Notes: generated by a model from the sequence alone, not told the origin. A stretch of DNA of 58,938 nt from Desulfobulbus propionicus (GCA_002748735.1 PDTC01000020.1:1-58938), one strand, 5' to 3'. Counted from the stretch's first letter, positions 37,002 through 46,511 are shown. Program-made: numbers and translations.

Positions 37002-37487
37002 TTAGTATCGCTGATAGCTCCAACCCTGCGGACGTGCGTTTGCATACGGCATATACCCATGAAAAGGTCGGGGATCGTCGTCAAAAACAAGCGGCAAAAA
37101 ATAGCGATCCCCCTCCCACATGGGTAACTCCGTCAACGCTGATACCGGATGCCAGAGAAGTTCGCCCTCCTCGTTCTCTGTCCGGAGCGTACCGCTGAAG
37201 CGGGTAACAAGGAAGATGAACCCGAGCCAGTCTTCACCATGTACCCCGAAACCTGTCCAGTTGATGGTACCCCGTAGGCGTAGTTTTTCACAGATCAAAC
37301 CGCTCTCTTCACGAATTTCCCGCTGCATGCAGGTCAGTACATCTTCTCCCGGCTCCATCTTGCCGCCAAGTCCGTTGTACTTGCCCAGATGCTGATCATT
37401 CTCACGGGCATTTCGGTGCACCAGCAGGGTCTTGCTACGACAGGGAGAAAGGATATATCCCAGTGTGCCAATAATCGGAGTGTACAC
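37002..37487 (-). CDS. Nudix hydrolase, MutT/8-oxo-dGTPase-like
   Basis: A 161-residue Nudix hydrolase. The Nudix box is GGKMEPGEDVLTCMQREIRE followed by ESGL (about residues 41-64), matching GX5EX7REUXEEXGU. The early LVHRNARENDQHLGKYNGLG and the WTGFG region resemble 8-oxo-dGTP diphosphatases. It probably cleans the nucleotide pool. Divergent from the transglycosylase gene; the 206-base gap holds palindromes. Confidence 0.88.
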   Translation of the reverse strand: MYTPIIGTLGYILSPCRSKTLLVHRNARENDQHLGKYNGLGGKMEPGEDVLTCMQREIREESGLICEKLRLRGTINWTGFGVHGEDWLGFIFLVTRFSGTLRTENEEGELLWHPVSALTELPMWEGDRYFLPLVFDDDPRPFHGYMPYANARPQGWSYQRY

Positions 37488-37693
37488 GCACTGATTCCTG
37501 ACAAAAAAAAGAACATTGAGGAGATGGAGGTCATCTCCATGCCAAAAAAACAGGTCAAGGGAGATCTCCCCCCAAAAAACTGCGTTTTTTAGTCAGCATC
37601 ACCCTCTCACTATGGTACAATACCATTCTCTGACGCCGGCAACAAGTGTGATGGCCGCCCCTTTTCCTTCCCTGCATAATCCCGAGGGCACCC

Positions 37694-39049
37694 ATGCGCC
37701 TGATGTTTTGTTACACCCTTAGCCTTGCTCTGCTGTTCACCTCCCTGGCACCACCAGTGTCAGCCGAAGGGGAATTTCCCCTGTACGTTGTCATTGAGGA
37801 CAATGTTCACTTCTGGGAATCCGTCTACGAAACGTACTCCTCCACCCAGGGCATCCTCCATGATAACAAAAAACTCAACAGGATATACGCCATCATTGAC
37901 CTGGTTCCCCGGGAGACCCCCGGTTCAGGCAAAATAAATCGGGAGCTGGTCAAACTGGCACGGCTACGTTACAAGGGCATCCTTACTCGACTCGGAGCAG
38001 GTGAACCGCCAACAACCAGAGAGGAAAAAAAAGTGGCGGCACTTTTCAAGGAAGAGGATACCCAGGAGTACCTCCGGGCCAGAGAAGGTATCCGCCTTCA
38101 GGTGGGTCAACGAGACCGTTTCCATGACGGCGTCATCCGCTCGGGCAAATATCTTGCTGATATCAAAAAAATCTTCACCTCCATGCAATTACCTGTCGAG
38201 CTCGCCTACCTGCCACATGTGGAGTCTTCTTTCAACCCCTCGGCTAAAAGCAAGGCCGGAGCGGTCGGCATCTGGCAGTTTACTAGAGGGACGGGACAAA
38301 AATATCTGCGGATTGATGACATCGTCGATGAACGTTATGATCCCCTGCTGGCCACTCAGGCTGCCGCCAAGCTCCTCAAGACCAATTATGAACGACTGAA
38401 GACCTGGCCCTTTGCGCTCACCGCCTATAACTACGGTCGTTCCGGGATGGTACGGGCCGTCCGCGAGCACACCACATACACTAATATTTTCAACAACCAC
38501 AGAAGAGGCCACTTCAAATTTGCCGCACGCAATTTTTACGCCGAATTTCTCGCCGCCATAAAGGTTGCCAAACGCATGGAAAAAGATCCTAGCACTGTTC
38601 TCGCTCGACCGGAAAAGACCATCACGTGGCAGCTTCCCGGTTTTGCCTCCCTGAAAAATCTTTCCCTGCATTTTGGCATCTCCAGCAAGGACCTCGCCCA
38701 TTTTAATCCAGCCTTACTGGCCCCGGTACTCACCGGGAAAAAACTCGTCCCCCGCGGCTACCAGCTACGGCTGCCAGCTACAGCAGAAGTCCTCCAATAC
38801 ATTGAAACCATAGATAAAAAATTATTCAGCGATACCCAGTTATCCGGACGGTATCACAGGGTACGCCGCGGAGAGACAGCAGGCAACATCGCCAAAAAAC
38901 ACAAAGTCCGCCTCGCTGATCTCAAACGGGTCAACAACCTGGATAGACAATCCACCATCCGCATCGGCCAAAAATTACTTATCCCTGAAAAAAAATCAGG
39001 TATACTGACCTTACGAAAACAGGCGAAAAAAACCATTCCCCCTCAATGA
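37694..39049 (+). CDS. MltD-like lytic transglycosylase with LysM
   Basis: A 451-residue exported murein hydrolase. A signal peptide ends near VSAEGEF. The SLT-type catalytic domain (about 150-300) has the catalytic glutamate in LPHVESSFNPSAKSKAGAVG and IWQFTRGTGQKY, with ALTAYNYGRSG later. A clear LysM domain lies at about 388-433 (YHRVRRGETAGNIAKKHKVR), and a weaker LysM-like region at 318-368. It cleaves peptidoglycan and makes 1,6-anhydro ends. MltD of E. coli has the same plan. Confidence 0.9.
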   Translation: MRLMFCYTLSLALLFTSLAPPVSAEGEFPLYVVIEDNVHFWESVYETYSSTQGILHDNKKLNRIYAIIDLVPRETPGSGKINRELVKLARLRYKGILTRLGAGEPPTTREEKKVAALFKEEDTQEYLRAREGIRLQVGQRDRFHDGVIRSGKYLADIKKIFTSMQLPVELAYLPHVESSFNPSAKSKAGAVGIWQFTRGTGQKYLRIDDIVDERYDPLLATQAAAKLLKTNYERLKTWPFALTAYNYGRSGMVRAVREHTTYTNIFNNHRRGHFKFAARNFYAEFLAAIKVAKRMEKDPSTVLARPEKTITWQLPGFASLKNLSLHFGISSKDLAHFNPALLAPVLTGKKLVPRGYQLRLPATAEVLQYIETIDKKLFSDTQLSGRYHRVRRGETAGNIAKKHKVRLADLKRVNNLDRQSTIRIGQKLLIPEKKSGILTLRKQAKKTIPPQ

Positions 39050-39061
39050 AAAGCTTTCACT

Positions 39062-39424
39062 ATGGACATTTCCAAGACACTTGCTGAACTCAAAAAACGA
39101 CCAGATTTCAACGAACATGTTGGCATGGTTCTCATCCATAACGGCACCGTCAGGGCCTGGTCGCGCAGGGATCACTGCCAGGTCTCAGCCCTGGAGGTTA
39201 CAGTAGACGAAAACCGGCTTGAGGCTTTGCGCCGTGAATACCTTAAAAAACCAGGTATTTACGAGATTCTCATAGAAGCGGCTTCAGGACGATTTCACCC
39301 CGGAGACGACCTCCTGTTTATCATCGTCGCCGGTGATCTGCGTGAACATCTGCATCCGGTCCTGGCCGAATTACTGAACCGGGTCAAGGCTGAGGCCATC
39401 CGCAAACACGAGATCTCCGCATAG
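39062..39424 (+). CDS. MoaE-like molybdopterin synthase family protein
   Basis: A 120-residue protein. The segment GMVLIHNGTVRAW aligns with the start of MoaE (FxGxVR), and VSALEVTVDENRLEALRREY, RFHPGDDLLFIIVAGDLREH and VKAEAIRKHE follow the rest of the fold and keep a C-terminal lysine. MoaE is the large subunit that carries out sulfur transfer to precursor Z. No moaD or moaC is adjacent, and the match is partial, so it may be a specialised relative. It lies 13 bases after the transglycosylase gene. Confidence 0.7.
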   Translation: MDISKTLAELKKRPDFNEHVGMVLIHNGTVRAWSRRDHCQVSALEVTVDENRLEALRREYLKKPGIYEILIEAASGRFHPGDDLLFIIVAGDLREHLHPVLAELLNRVKAEAIRKHEISA

Positions 39425-39447
39425 CTGCAGAGAACAGGAGAAATCCC

Positions 39448-40290
39448 ATGGATCAGGCATGTTCCCTGATCGAAAGCTTCAAGCAGACCAAACCATTACC
39501 TTCAACGGTCAGGCAACTGATCAGGCTACTCAACGACGCAAACTCGACGCTGCAGGATTTTGAAAAGGTCATTCGCATCGACCCTCTTCTTGTCAGCCGC
39601 TTGCTGACCCTGGTGAACAGCAGCTTTTTCGGCCTGAAACATGAGGTGGACTCCATCTCGCGCGCTGTCGCTCTTTTGGGAACGAACAGCGTACACAATA
39701 TCGCGATAACAGGCGCCATCCAGGATATGCTCAAACCCTTTGATACTGCTGAGGGTTTTTCCACAGAAGTACTCTGGCTGCACAGTTCTGCCTCGGCGGT
39801 CTGCTGTAAAATGATTGCTGAACGAATCTTCGCCTTGAACGGAGACAAGCTGTATCTATCTGGTATTCTTCATAATATAGGACTTATTGTCCAATGGCAG
39901 ACAGCCCGTGCCAAGTTCCTCCAAATGTATGAGAGGCTGACGACCAAAGGCCCCGGGATACTTGAGCTGGAGCAGGAGATATTCGGCGTCGATCATTGCA
40001 GGATTGGGTCTCTGCTCACCAGGGAATGGTCGATTCTCCCCTCTATAACCAGGGCTATCCGTGATTATCACCTTCAAAACAATAATATCATCCCTTCGTC
40101 AACCACCGGTATACTCCAGCTCAGCGAGTACATTATCGGTCAATTGGGCTTTTTCATAAAAAAAGATGTCCCCATCAGACTGTCACCTTCTCTTTCTGCT
40201 CACATTAAAAAAAATATTGAGGAATATAGAGCTGTTGCGGATGATTTATCCGAAGAAATAGCCGAAACCCAACAACTTTATACCCCCTGA
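39448..40290 (+). CDS. HDOD-domain signalling protein
   Basis: A 280-residue protein made almost wholly of one HDOD domain ([20 protein letters not shown] to [12 protein letters not shown] region): [40 protein letters not shown] and [19 protein letters not shown] proteins are HD-like but usually lack catalysis and act in signalling. It sits 7 bases upstream of the hybrid kinase gene, so the two probably form one pathway. Start ATG after ACAGGAG. Confidence 0.88.
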   Translation: MDQACSLIESFKQTKPLPSTVRQLIRLLNDANSTLQDFEKVIRIDPLLVSRLLTLVNSSFFGLKHEVDSISRAVALLGTNSVHNIAITGAIQDMLKPFDTAEGFSTEVLWLHSSASAVCCKMIAERIFALNGDKLYLSGILHNIGLIVQWQTARAKFLQMYERLTTKGPGILELEQEIFGVDHCRIGSLLTREWSILPSITRAIRDYHLQNNNIIPSSTTGILQLSEYIIGQLGFFIKKDVPIRLSPSLSAHIKKNIEEYRAVADDLSEEIAETQQLYTP

Positions 40291-40297
40291 GGCTTCC

Positions 40298-42469
40298 ATG
40301 GTCCTCAATGCACTTTTTGCCGACCTCAATGACCCTCAACAGGAACTGATCTCCTTTCTCAGGCAACTTGAACAGGAGACCGACAATATTCTTTTTCTGA
40401 TCCTGGGTAACACCGGTCACCATGTTATCTCTCCCGGTTACCCGCTGAATGTCGAGGTAGCGGCCACCCATATCCAGGAGCAACTGGAAACCAGTTCTGA
40501 ACGCTGTTTTCAGGTCAATGGACGGCAATTCTTCCTGCAGGCGGTCCCTGATCTGAACTGCACCCTGCTGGCAACCTCCAAAAACAACAATTCCACGGAA
40601 ACCGCTGCATGGATGGCGGCAACGGTTTCCCTTGCCTCACGCTTGATCCTTGCCCATCGGGAAAACGAGGAGACCATTAACCGACTGCGCATCCTTAAAA
40701 AACAGTTTGACCGCAAGACTACTGTCCTGGAAAAGAAATTCCAGGATATCACCGCGGAAAACAAGCAGAACCACCTTAACCTTCAGGAACAACAACGTAA
40801 TCACTCAGAAATACTAAAAAAAGAAATAAGAACTCGAACGACTGAACTCCTCCAGGCAAAAAAGGCAGCTGAGGCAGCCAACGTCGCCAAGGGAGAATTT
40901 CTTGCCTCCATGAGTCATGAAATACGTACGCCAATGAACGGTATCATCGGCTTTACCGAAATGCTCCTCAAAAGTCAGCTTGACGAAGAACAGACGAAGT
41001 TCACCAAAACCATACAACGTAGTGCCGAAGCTCTCCTCTCGCTGATCAATGATATCCTCGACTTCTCCAAGGTAGAAGCAGGTCATCTGGAGCTGGAGTG
41101 TATTGACTTCGACCCTGAAACCACCGCACAGGATGTCTGTGACTTGATTCTCCCCAAGCTCCTCAATCGCCCCATTGAGATACTTTGCCGTATTGACCAA
41201 CGGTTACCCGCCAATGTCAAGGGAGATCCCGGTCGCTACCGACAGGTCCTGGTCAACCTTCTCGGTAATGCCTCAAAATTCATCGAAAAAGGTGAGATCG
41301 AGCTTGCACTTATGGTCGAGGAAGAAACTGAGGGAACCCTCACTCTCCACACCACTGTCCGTGACACCGGCATTGGCATTCCTGAGGCAAAACTGGAATC
41401 AATCTTCAAGACTTTCACCCAGGCTGATGGCTCGACCACCAGACAATACGGGGGTACCGGGTTAGGACTCTCCATCTGCCGTAACATAGCGAGATGCATG
41501 GACGGTAACGTCTGGGCAGAAAGCTCCCCGGGGCAAGGTTCTATCTTTCACTTCACGGCTGTCATGAAAAAGTCGAAAAAACAGCTGGTGAAACAGTTCA
41601 CTCGAGTCTCCCTGGAGGGCAAGCATATCCTGGTGGTGGATGATAACCAGACAAATGTAAGCATCCTTCAACATCTTCTCGAAAATGCCGGGCTTCGAGT
41701 AACTGCCTTGGGAAACTCTGCCGAAATACGCAGGGTTGTGGAGGACAGCATCAACAAAGATACACCTTTTGACCTGGCCATCGTCGATATCCAGATGCCT
41801 ACGCCAAACGGGTACGAGCTCGCCTCCATATTGCACAACGAGCTTGAGACAACCCAACATCTTCCACTCCTGGCCTATACCAACTCGCCTGATCAGAACC
41901 CCCAACGCTTTAAGGAGGCAGGCTTTAACGCTGTCCTTACCAAACCGGTGTACCGAGAGCCCCTCTTTACAACGCTGGACAATCTCCTTGATAAAACACG
42001 CCAGGCAGGCTCGACAGAAAACGCAGAGGGACTCCTTATCACCCAGTACGGTACGCGCGAAGAGATAAAACAATCTGCGCGCATCCTCGTCGCCGAGGAC
42101 AACCCGGTTAATCAGAAGCTAGCTTCTATGATTCTCAAAAAAGCAGGTTATACTGTAGAGATAGCCGACAACGGCCGTGAAGCTGTTGAGATGTACACAA
42201 CAGCACCTGAGCGTTTTGACCTGGTTTTTATGGATATCCAGATGCCAGAAATGGATGGATTGCAGGCAACTCGTGAACTACGCCGTCAGGGCTATCAAAA
42301 AATCCCCATTATTGCCATGACAGCTAATGCCATGAAAGGTGACAGAGAAATTTGCCTCACATCGGGTATGAACGACTACATCAGCAAACCGGTCAAACGA
42401 GAAGTTGTCTGTGCGATTATCGAAAAGTGGCTCTTTGACCAATTGAACCAAAAAAACAACAGCCACTAG
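40298..42469 (+). CDS. Hybrid sensor histidine kinase with two receiver domains
   Basis: A 723-residue soluble kinase. The N-terminal 130 residues are an unrecognised input domain, followed by a coiled coil (about 133-195). The dimerisation helix has the phospho-accepting H207 in [10 protein letters not shown]; the ATPase has NLLGNASKF and DTGIGIP plus TGLGLSICR. Receiver 1 (about 447-560) has VVDDN and VDIQMP; receiver 2 (about 596-710) has AEDN and [10 protein letters not shown]. No transmembrane helix. The upstream HDOD protein is the likely partner. Confidence 0.93.
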   Translation: MVLNALFADLNDPQQELISFLRQLEQETDNILFLILGNTGHHVISPGYPLNVEVAATHIQEQLETSSERCFQVNGRQFFLQAVPDLNCTLLATSKNNNSTETAAWMAATVSLASRLILAHRENEETINRLRILKKQFDRKTTVLEKKFQDITAENKQNHLNLQEQQRNHSEILKKEIRTRTTELLQAKKAAEAANVAKGEFLASMSHEIRTPMNGIIGFTEMLLKSQLDEEQTKFTKTIQRSAEALLSLINDILDFSKVEAGHLELECIDFDPETTAQDVCDLILPKLLNRPIEILCRIDQRLPANVKGDPGRYRQVLVNLLGNASKFIEKGEIELALMVEEETEGTLTLHTTVRDTGIGIPEAKLESIFKTFTQADGSTTRQYGGTGLGLSICRNIARCMDGNVWAESSPGQGSIFHFTAVMKKSKKQLVKQFTRVSLEGKHILVVDDNQTNVSILQHLLENAGLRVTALGNSAEIRRVVEDSINKDTPFDLAIVDIQMPTPNGYELASILHNELETTQHLPLLAYTNSPDQNPQRFKEAGFNAVLTKPVYREPLFTTLDNLLDKTRQAGSTENAEGLLITQYGTREEIKQSARILVAEDNPVNQKLASMILKKAGYTVEIADNGREAVEMYTTAPERFDLVFMDIQMPEMDGLQATRELRRQGYQKIPIIAMTANAMKGDREICLTSGMNDYISKPVKREVVCAIIEKWLFDQLNQKNNSH

Positions 42470-42519
42470 ACCATAACAAGACGAGCACTAGCCCTTCGGG
42501 CGAGAGGCAAGCCAAGGGG

Positions 42520-42795
42520 GTGATTCACCACAGCGATCGAGGCAGTCAATATCTGTCGATTCGCTATAGGGAAAGACTTGCTGAGGCGGGTTTTGCTACG
42601 TCAGTTGGCAGTGTCGGTGATTCTTGTGACAATGCCATGACTGAGACGATTAACGGCTTAGAGTAAGCTGAGGTGATTGACAAAAGCGGCCCATGGAAGG
42701 GTTCAGAGGACGTTGAAGATGCAACACTGAATGGGGGTTGACTGGTTTAACCAGCACCGGATTCTCGAACCCATTGGCGATGTTGTATTATACGA
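42520..42795 (+). pseudogene. IS3-family transposase fragment
   Basis: Reads VIHHSDRGSQYLSIRYRERL then SVGDSCDNAMTETINGL, the C-terminal part of the IS3 DDE (OrfB) integrase with the second Asp and the Glu. A stop codon follows GLE, and a frameshift later; the tail continues as WFNQHRILEPIGDV in another frame. It lacks the N-terminus. A dead remnant that directly abuts an IS1380 remnant. Confidence 0.85.
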
Positions 42796-43266
42796 ATGCT
42801 GAGGACGCGGTTGCATGACTCAGACAACATACTCTCCTATAAACTCGGGGTGGTTCACTCTTATGCTGCAGGGACTTGGGACAGGAAATGCAGAGTTATT
42901 GTCAAAGCAGAACACAGTCGAAGAGGTAACAATCCTCGTTATGTTATCACCAACTTACCCGGCAACGAGCAGGAACTTTATGATAATCCCTATTGTGCCC
43001 GAGGAGACATGGACAACCGCATCACAGAACAGCAACTCTACCTGTTCGCTGACGGCACCAGTTGTCACCACTGGTAGCCAAACCAGTTCCGACTATTATT
43101 ATCCAGTATTACTTATGTGTTAATGGAATCCATTCGACGTCTATGCTTGGTAGGTACTGATCTGGCTCATGGCCAGGTTAACACAATCAGGCTGAAACTG
43201 CCTAAGGTAGGTACAATCACTATACGCAATACAAGAAGAATACAAATTCTTTTAAAGAAGAGTTAG
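42796..43266 (+). pseudogene. IS1380-family transposase fragment
   Basis: The C-terminal part of an IS1380 transposase: RKCRVIVKAEHSRRG, NPRYVITNLPG, YCARGDMDNRITEQQLYLFA and, after a TAG where tryptophan is expected (in HHW-stop-PNQFRLLL), YVLMESIRRLCL and RNTRRIQILLKKS, ending at TAG 43264-43266. The nonsense codon and missing N-terminus make it inactive. It ends 8 bases before the fosX start. Confidence 0.85.
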
Positions 43267-43274
43267 AGTTTACA

Positions 43275-43679
43275 ATGAAAATTCAAGGCATTAGTCATAT
43301 CACTTTCGTTGTGAAAAATCTTGAGCGCATGGCAATGTTCCTTTGCGAAGGGCTGGGTGCAAAAGAGGTTTACGACAGCAATACGAATTTTTTTTCGGTA
43401 TCCAGAGAAAAATTTTTTCTCCTTGGAAGTATTTGGATTGCGGCTATGGAGGGAGATTCTCCTCATGAGAGAACGTACAGTCATCTGGCGTTAAAAATAA
43501 ATGATACTGATCTCAACAAATACAAAGAGCAACTAAAAGCTATTGGTGTCGAAATAAAACCACCTCGGTGCAGGGTAGAAGGGGAAGGGCAGTCATTATA
43601 TTTTTATGATTTTGATAATCATTTGTTTGAACTACACACGGGCACATTGGAACAACGGCTTGAGAGATATTTAAGCTGA
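43275..43679 (+). CDS. fosX: FosX-type fosfomycin hydrolase
   Basis: A 134-residue VOC-family metalloenzyme that opens the fosfomycin epoxide with water. Metal ligands H8, H70 and E119 and the catalytic acid E45 (in SREKFF) match FosX; E45 is what separates hydrolysing FosX from thiol-transferring FosA/FosB. The tail RVEGEGQSLYFYDFDNHLFE also resembles FosX. It is A+T-rich compared with its surroundings, intact and sandwiched between transposase remnants and tRNA-Ser, so it is very probably acquired. Chromosomal FosX in environmental bacteria may have another natural substrate. Confidence 0.9.
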   Translation: MKIQGISHITFVVKNLERMAMFLCEGLGAKEVYDSNTNFFSVSREKFFLLGSIWIAAMEGDSPHERTYSHLALKINDTDLNKYKEQLKAIGVEIKPPRCRVEGEGQSLYFYDFDNHLFELHTGTLEQRLERYLS

Positions 43680-43680
43680 A

Positions 43681-43700
43681 TTCTAACAAGCCGCTGCGAG
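43681..43700 (+). repeat. Possible truncated integron attC site after fosX
   Basis: TTCTAACAAGCCGCTGCGAG starts two bases after the fosX stop. It resembles the first part of many attC sites (RYYYAACAAGCCGCTGC), but the first base is T, and no complementary 3' half with GTTRRRY was found in the next 100 bases. If real it is only half a site. Confidence 0.25.
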
Positions 43701-43755
43701 GCTTACTCCTGGATAATGAGCATAGGAGCGTTGCCCCGGCGTGAAGATACAAAAC

Positions 43756-43781
43756 GGGAGCCATAGCAGAGATGCGCTCCC
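43756..43781 (-). terminator. Weak hairpin downstream of tRNA-Ser
   Basis: GGGAGC (43756-43761) pairs with GCTCCC (43776-43781). On the minus strand it follows tRNA-Ser by about 90 bases and is followed by GTTTTG. A weak candidate terminator only. Confidence 0.3.
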
Positions 43782-43868
43782 AGATCATAAAAAACAGTTT
43801 TCAACTAGAATCAAAGAATGCTTCAACAAGCCGATAGTGAAACAACAACGCATAGAGCAGAGAAAAAA

Positions 43869-43954
43869 TGGCGGAGGGGGTGGGATTCGAACCCACGGTA
43901 CTCTCGTACACACGCGTTCCAGGCGTGCACCTTCAGCCGCTCGGTCACCCCTCC
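43869..43954 (-). tRNA. tRNA-Ser(GGA)
   Basis: A complete 86-base gene with an encoded CCA. The acceptor stem GGAGGGG pairs with CCCCTCC; the T arm contains GGTTCGAATCC; a long variable arm (TACGAGAGTAC region) is typical of serine tRNA; the anticodon loop CTGGAAC gives GGA. It lies in the same direction as tadA, 116 bases downstream. The 3' side is next to fosX and IS remnants, consistent with an integration hot spot. Confidence 0.95.
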
Positions 43955-44070
43955 CTCTGTTCCTGCAGAAGCAGACGCTACGATAATGTGGGCCTTGTTT
44001 GTAAACTGTGCCGCTCTTTTTTACAACGAAAAAATGCGCGGGGAACTGTTCTGGAACTACACCTGCGGTG

Positions 44071-44544
44071 CTATGGCTGCCCCTGTCGCCGCTCCCTGAA
44101 AAATGCCTGCAGCAGTTCCGCACAGGCCATACCCTCGACACCGGAGGTTACCGTAAAGATATGATTGAGCCGGCTGTCCCGGCCAATGTTCATCAGGGAA
44201 TGAACCGCGCCGGTCTTGGGGTCAGCTGTCCCATACACCAACCTGCTGATCCGGGCATGCACCATGGCCCCGGCACACATGGCGCACGGCTCCAGGGTGA
44301 CATACAGCATGGCACCTGGCAGCCGATAATTCCCTACCCGCATACAGGCCTCACGGAGAGCTTGCATCTCTGCATGGCCAGTAGGATCATGGTTGCTGAT
44401 ACAGGCGTTGCCGGCTCCTGCAAGCACTTCACCACGGTCGCTGACCACAACCGCCCCCACCGGCACTTCTCCATCTGCTGCGGCCCGGCGCGCATATTCG
44501 AGCGCTCTACGCATCATCTGCTGATCAAACACCACTTTTTCCAA
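44071..44544 (-). CDS. tadA: tRNA adenosine deaminase
   Basis: Deaminates A34 to inosine in tRNA-Arg. The 157-residue cytidine-deaminase-fold protein has HAE (57-59, zinc ligand and proton shuttle) and PCAMC (86-90, zinc ligands). Other family parts: ADGEVPVGAVVVSD and NHDPTGHAEMQALR. The start is a TTG at 44544; a GTG at codon 4 or 5 is an alternative. Divergent from the NtrC-like gene. Confidence 0.92.
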   Translation of the reverse strand: MEKVVFDQQMMRRALEYARRAAADGEVPVGAVVVSDRGEVLAGAGNACISNHDPTGHAEMQALREACMRVGNYRLPGAMLYVTLEPCAMCAGAMVHARISRLVYGTADPKTGAVHSLMNIGRDSRLNHIFTVTSGVEGMACAELLQAFFRERRQGQP

Positions 44545-44571
44545 CGATGCTGTCCTTCCTCTCGGCTAAAA

Positions 44572-44622
44572 GTGGCAGCTTCCTGCCACCTGGTTGCTTT
44601 TTGTAAAAAATTGCCCTATAAT
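44572..44622 (+). promoter_or_regulatory. Promoter of the NtrC-like gene with adjoining palindrome
   Basis: TTGCTT (44594-44599) and a perfect TATAAT (44617-44622) are 17 bases apart, 54 bases before the ATG at 44676. Right before the -35 box is GTGGCAG (44572-44578) / CTGCCAC (44583-44589), an 18-base inverted repeat with a four-base spacer. It could be an operator; it also lies in the tadA leader on the other strand. Confidence 0.6.
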
Positions 44623-44675
44623 TACAAAAAAGGTATTCAAATAACAAAAGTGAAACCATCCGTAAAATACAATCC

Positions 44676-46043
44676 ATGCCCGAACAGAAACATATCGTTC
44701 TTGCCCACGAATGGCGCCCGGAATCCCGGGAGAATATCACAAAGGCACTGACGCACATCGCTGACATTACCTTTCATACAAGCCCCAAGTCCTTTCTTGA
44801 GGAGATGTACAAAAAAAACTTCGACATCATCTTCATGGAAATCGATGAGAAGGGCAACCCATTTAAGCTACTAAATAAAACGCTTTCTCACACCCCGAAT
44901 ACGCCTGTCATTATCACGAGTAAAAACGAAAAAGCAGAACTGGTGGTTGAAGCCATCAAACAGGGAGCCTATGATTTCATTGCCGCTCCCCTCTCTCCTG
45001 CCCGCATTCAACTCGTTGTTCAGCGTGCCCTGAAACAACGGGAACTGCAAAACGAGATCGACTACCTGCGTCGTAAGCAGGATATTGTCTATGATTTTGA
45101 CAAAATCATCGCCCAAAGCCCGAGCTTCAAGGCCGTCATCGCCAGCCTGCGCAAGTTCGCCGCGACCGACGCCACCATCCTCATAACTGGAACCACTGGA
45201 ACCGGGAAAAGTTTTCTTTCCGGCTCCATCCACTATAATTCACCAAGACGGCAAAAGCCCTTTATCAAGATCAACTGCGCGAACATCCCTGAATCTCTTT
45301 TGGAAAGCGAGCTATTCGGCCATGAAAAGGGGGCATTCACCGGTGCGGACAAACAGCGCATAGGTCGCTTTGAACAGGCAAATGGTGGCACCATTTTCCT
45401 TGATGAGATCGGCGAAATTTCCATGGAACTCCAGACAAAGCTACTCCGAGTTATCGAGGAAAAATCCTTTGAGCGGGTTGGTGGCAACACCACTATTCAG
45501 GTTGATGTACGGATCATCGCCGCCACCAACAAGGATCTGCCCCGCCAGATCCAGACCGGTAATTTCCGTGAAGATCTCTACTACCGGATAAATGTTTTGC
45601 CCATTCAGTTGCCACCGCTCAACGAGCGGCCCGATTGTCTGGAACCGCTTTCCATGTTGTTACTGCGCCGGTCTGCCCAGTCCATGAAAAAACAGGTTAC
45701 AGGTTTCACCCCCAACGCACTGGCCCGTATCAAAAGTTATCACTGGCCGGGCAACATCCGCCAGCTGTCCAACACCATTGAACGGGCAGTGATCCTCGAA
45801 GACAATCACCTGATCTCCTCGGCATCCATCCAGATTCCTGATCTGCAGAAGCAGGCAATTTCCACTGGCATGGTAACAGAACCGCTCATAACCCATGAGC
45901 GGGAGTTGATACTCCACGCCCTGGAGGAGAACCTGTGGGTGCAAAAAAACGCGGCCTTTTCACTGGGCATCAGTCCGCGAGCCTTGAACTACAAGATCAA
46001 CAAGTTTGGCATTACCCACCCTAACTGGCGCAAGAACAGCTGA
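44676..46043 (+). CDS. Sigma-54 activator with degenerate receiver domain
   Basis: A 455-residue NtrC-type protein. The receiver (about 1-120) is degenerate: the DD pair of the opening is replaced (IVLAHEWRPE), the phospho-accepting Asp is Glu (E55 in IIFMEID), and the conserved Lys is Ala (YDFIAAPL). So it is probably not phosphorylated. The AAA+ domain has Walker A GTTGTGKS, GAFTGA and IFLDEIGE; a Fis-type HTH ends it (KNAAFSLGISPRALNYKINK). No cognate kinase is adjacent. Confidence 0.9.
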   Translation: MPEQKHIVLAHEWRPESRENITKALTHIADITFHTSPKSFLEEMYKKNFDIIFMEIDEKGNPFKLLNKTLSHTPNTPVIITSKNEKAELVVEAIKQGAYDFIAAPLSPARIQLVVQRALKQRELQNEIDYLRRKQDIVYDFDKIIAQSPSFKAVIASLRKFAATDATILITGTTGTGKSFLSGSIHYNSPRRQKPFIKINCANIPESLLESELFGHEKGAFTGADKQRIGRFEQANGGTIFLDEIGEISMELQTKLLRVIEEKSFERVGGNTTIQVDVRIIAATNKDLPRQIQTGNFREDLYYRINVLPIQLPPLNERPDCLEPLSMLLLRRSAQSMKKQVTGFTPNALARIKSYHWPGNIRQLSNTIERAVILEDNHLISSASIQIPDLQKQAISTGMVTEPLITHERELILHALEENLWVQKNAAFSLGISPRALNYKINKFGITHPNWRKNS

Positions 46044-46100
46044 GGCTCTTCGCCGCTGTTCTCCACGCGTCACCTTCACTGTACACTGTACACCGGCAAC

Positions 46101-46511
46101 TCAATGCAGGGCGTTGCCAGTGGAGCTCATGGTCAGGTTACCGTCCTTGACTCCCCGAAGTGCCATCAGCTGTTCGGCAAGCTCTTCCACCTTGCGAGCA
46201 TTGCCTTTGACAATGGTTACCTCAAGGCAGTTGTGATGATCCATATGAACATGGGTTGTCGAAGTGATCTGCTGGTAATACCTGTGCTGCAGCTCGGTGA
46301 TCCGCTCCTGCAACTGGGCCTGGTGATGATTGAACACCAGGGTTACCACTCCGACGACTTCACCGTCACGGTCCCACTCCTCTTCGACAATTTTTTTTCT
46401 GATCAAGTCACGCACCGCCTCGGAGCGGTTGGTATAGCCTTTCTGCTGGACATACCCGTCAAATTTCTTGAGGAGATCGGCGTCCAACGAGATGGAGAAA
46501 CGTCTGAGCAT
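46101..46511 (-). CDS. nikR: Nickel-responsive regulator NikR
   Basis: A 136-residue ribbon-helix-helix repressor that senses Ni(II). The DNA-binding strand is LRRFSISLDADLLKKFDGYV. High-affinity ligands H76, H87, H89 and C95 (in THVHMDHHNCLEV) fall at exactly the positions known in E. coli NikR. It lies 11 bases after the protease gene, following TGAGGAGAAC. No nickel transporter or hydrogenase is in the window, so the regulated genes are elsewhere. Confidence 0.94.
   Translation of the reverse strand: MLRRFSISLDADLLKKFDGYVQQKGYTNRSEAVRDLIRKKIVEEEWDRDGEVVGVVTLVFNHHQAQLQERITELQHRYYQQITSTTHVHMDHHNCLEVTIVKGNARKVEELAEQLMALRGVKDGNLTMSSTGNALH

Noticed and set aside
41462-42073. Open frame of 203 codons on minus
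   Set aside because: It is antisense to the receiver region of the hybrid kinase, whose motifs are clear.
44008-44751. Open frame of 247 codons on plus
   Set aside because: Antisense to tadA and overlapping the tRNA-tadA gap; tadA motifs are unmistakable.
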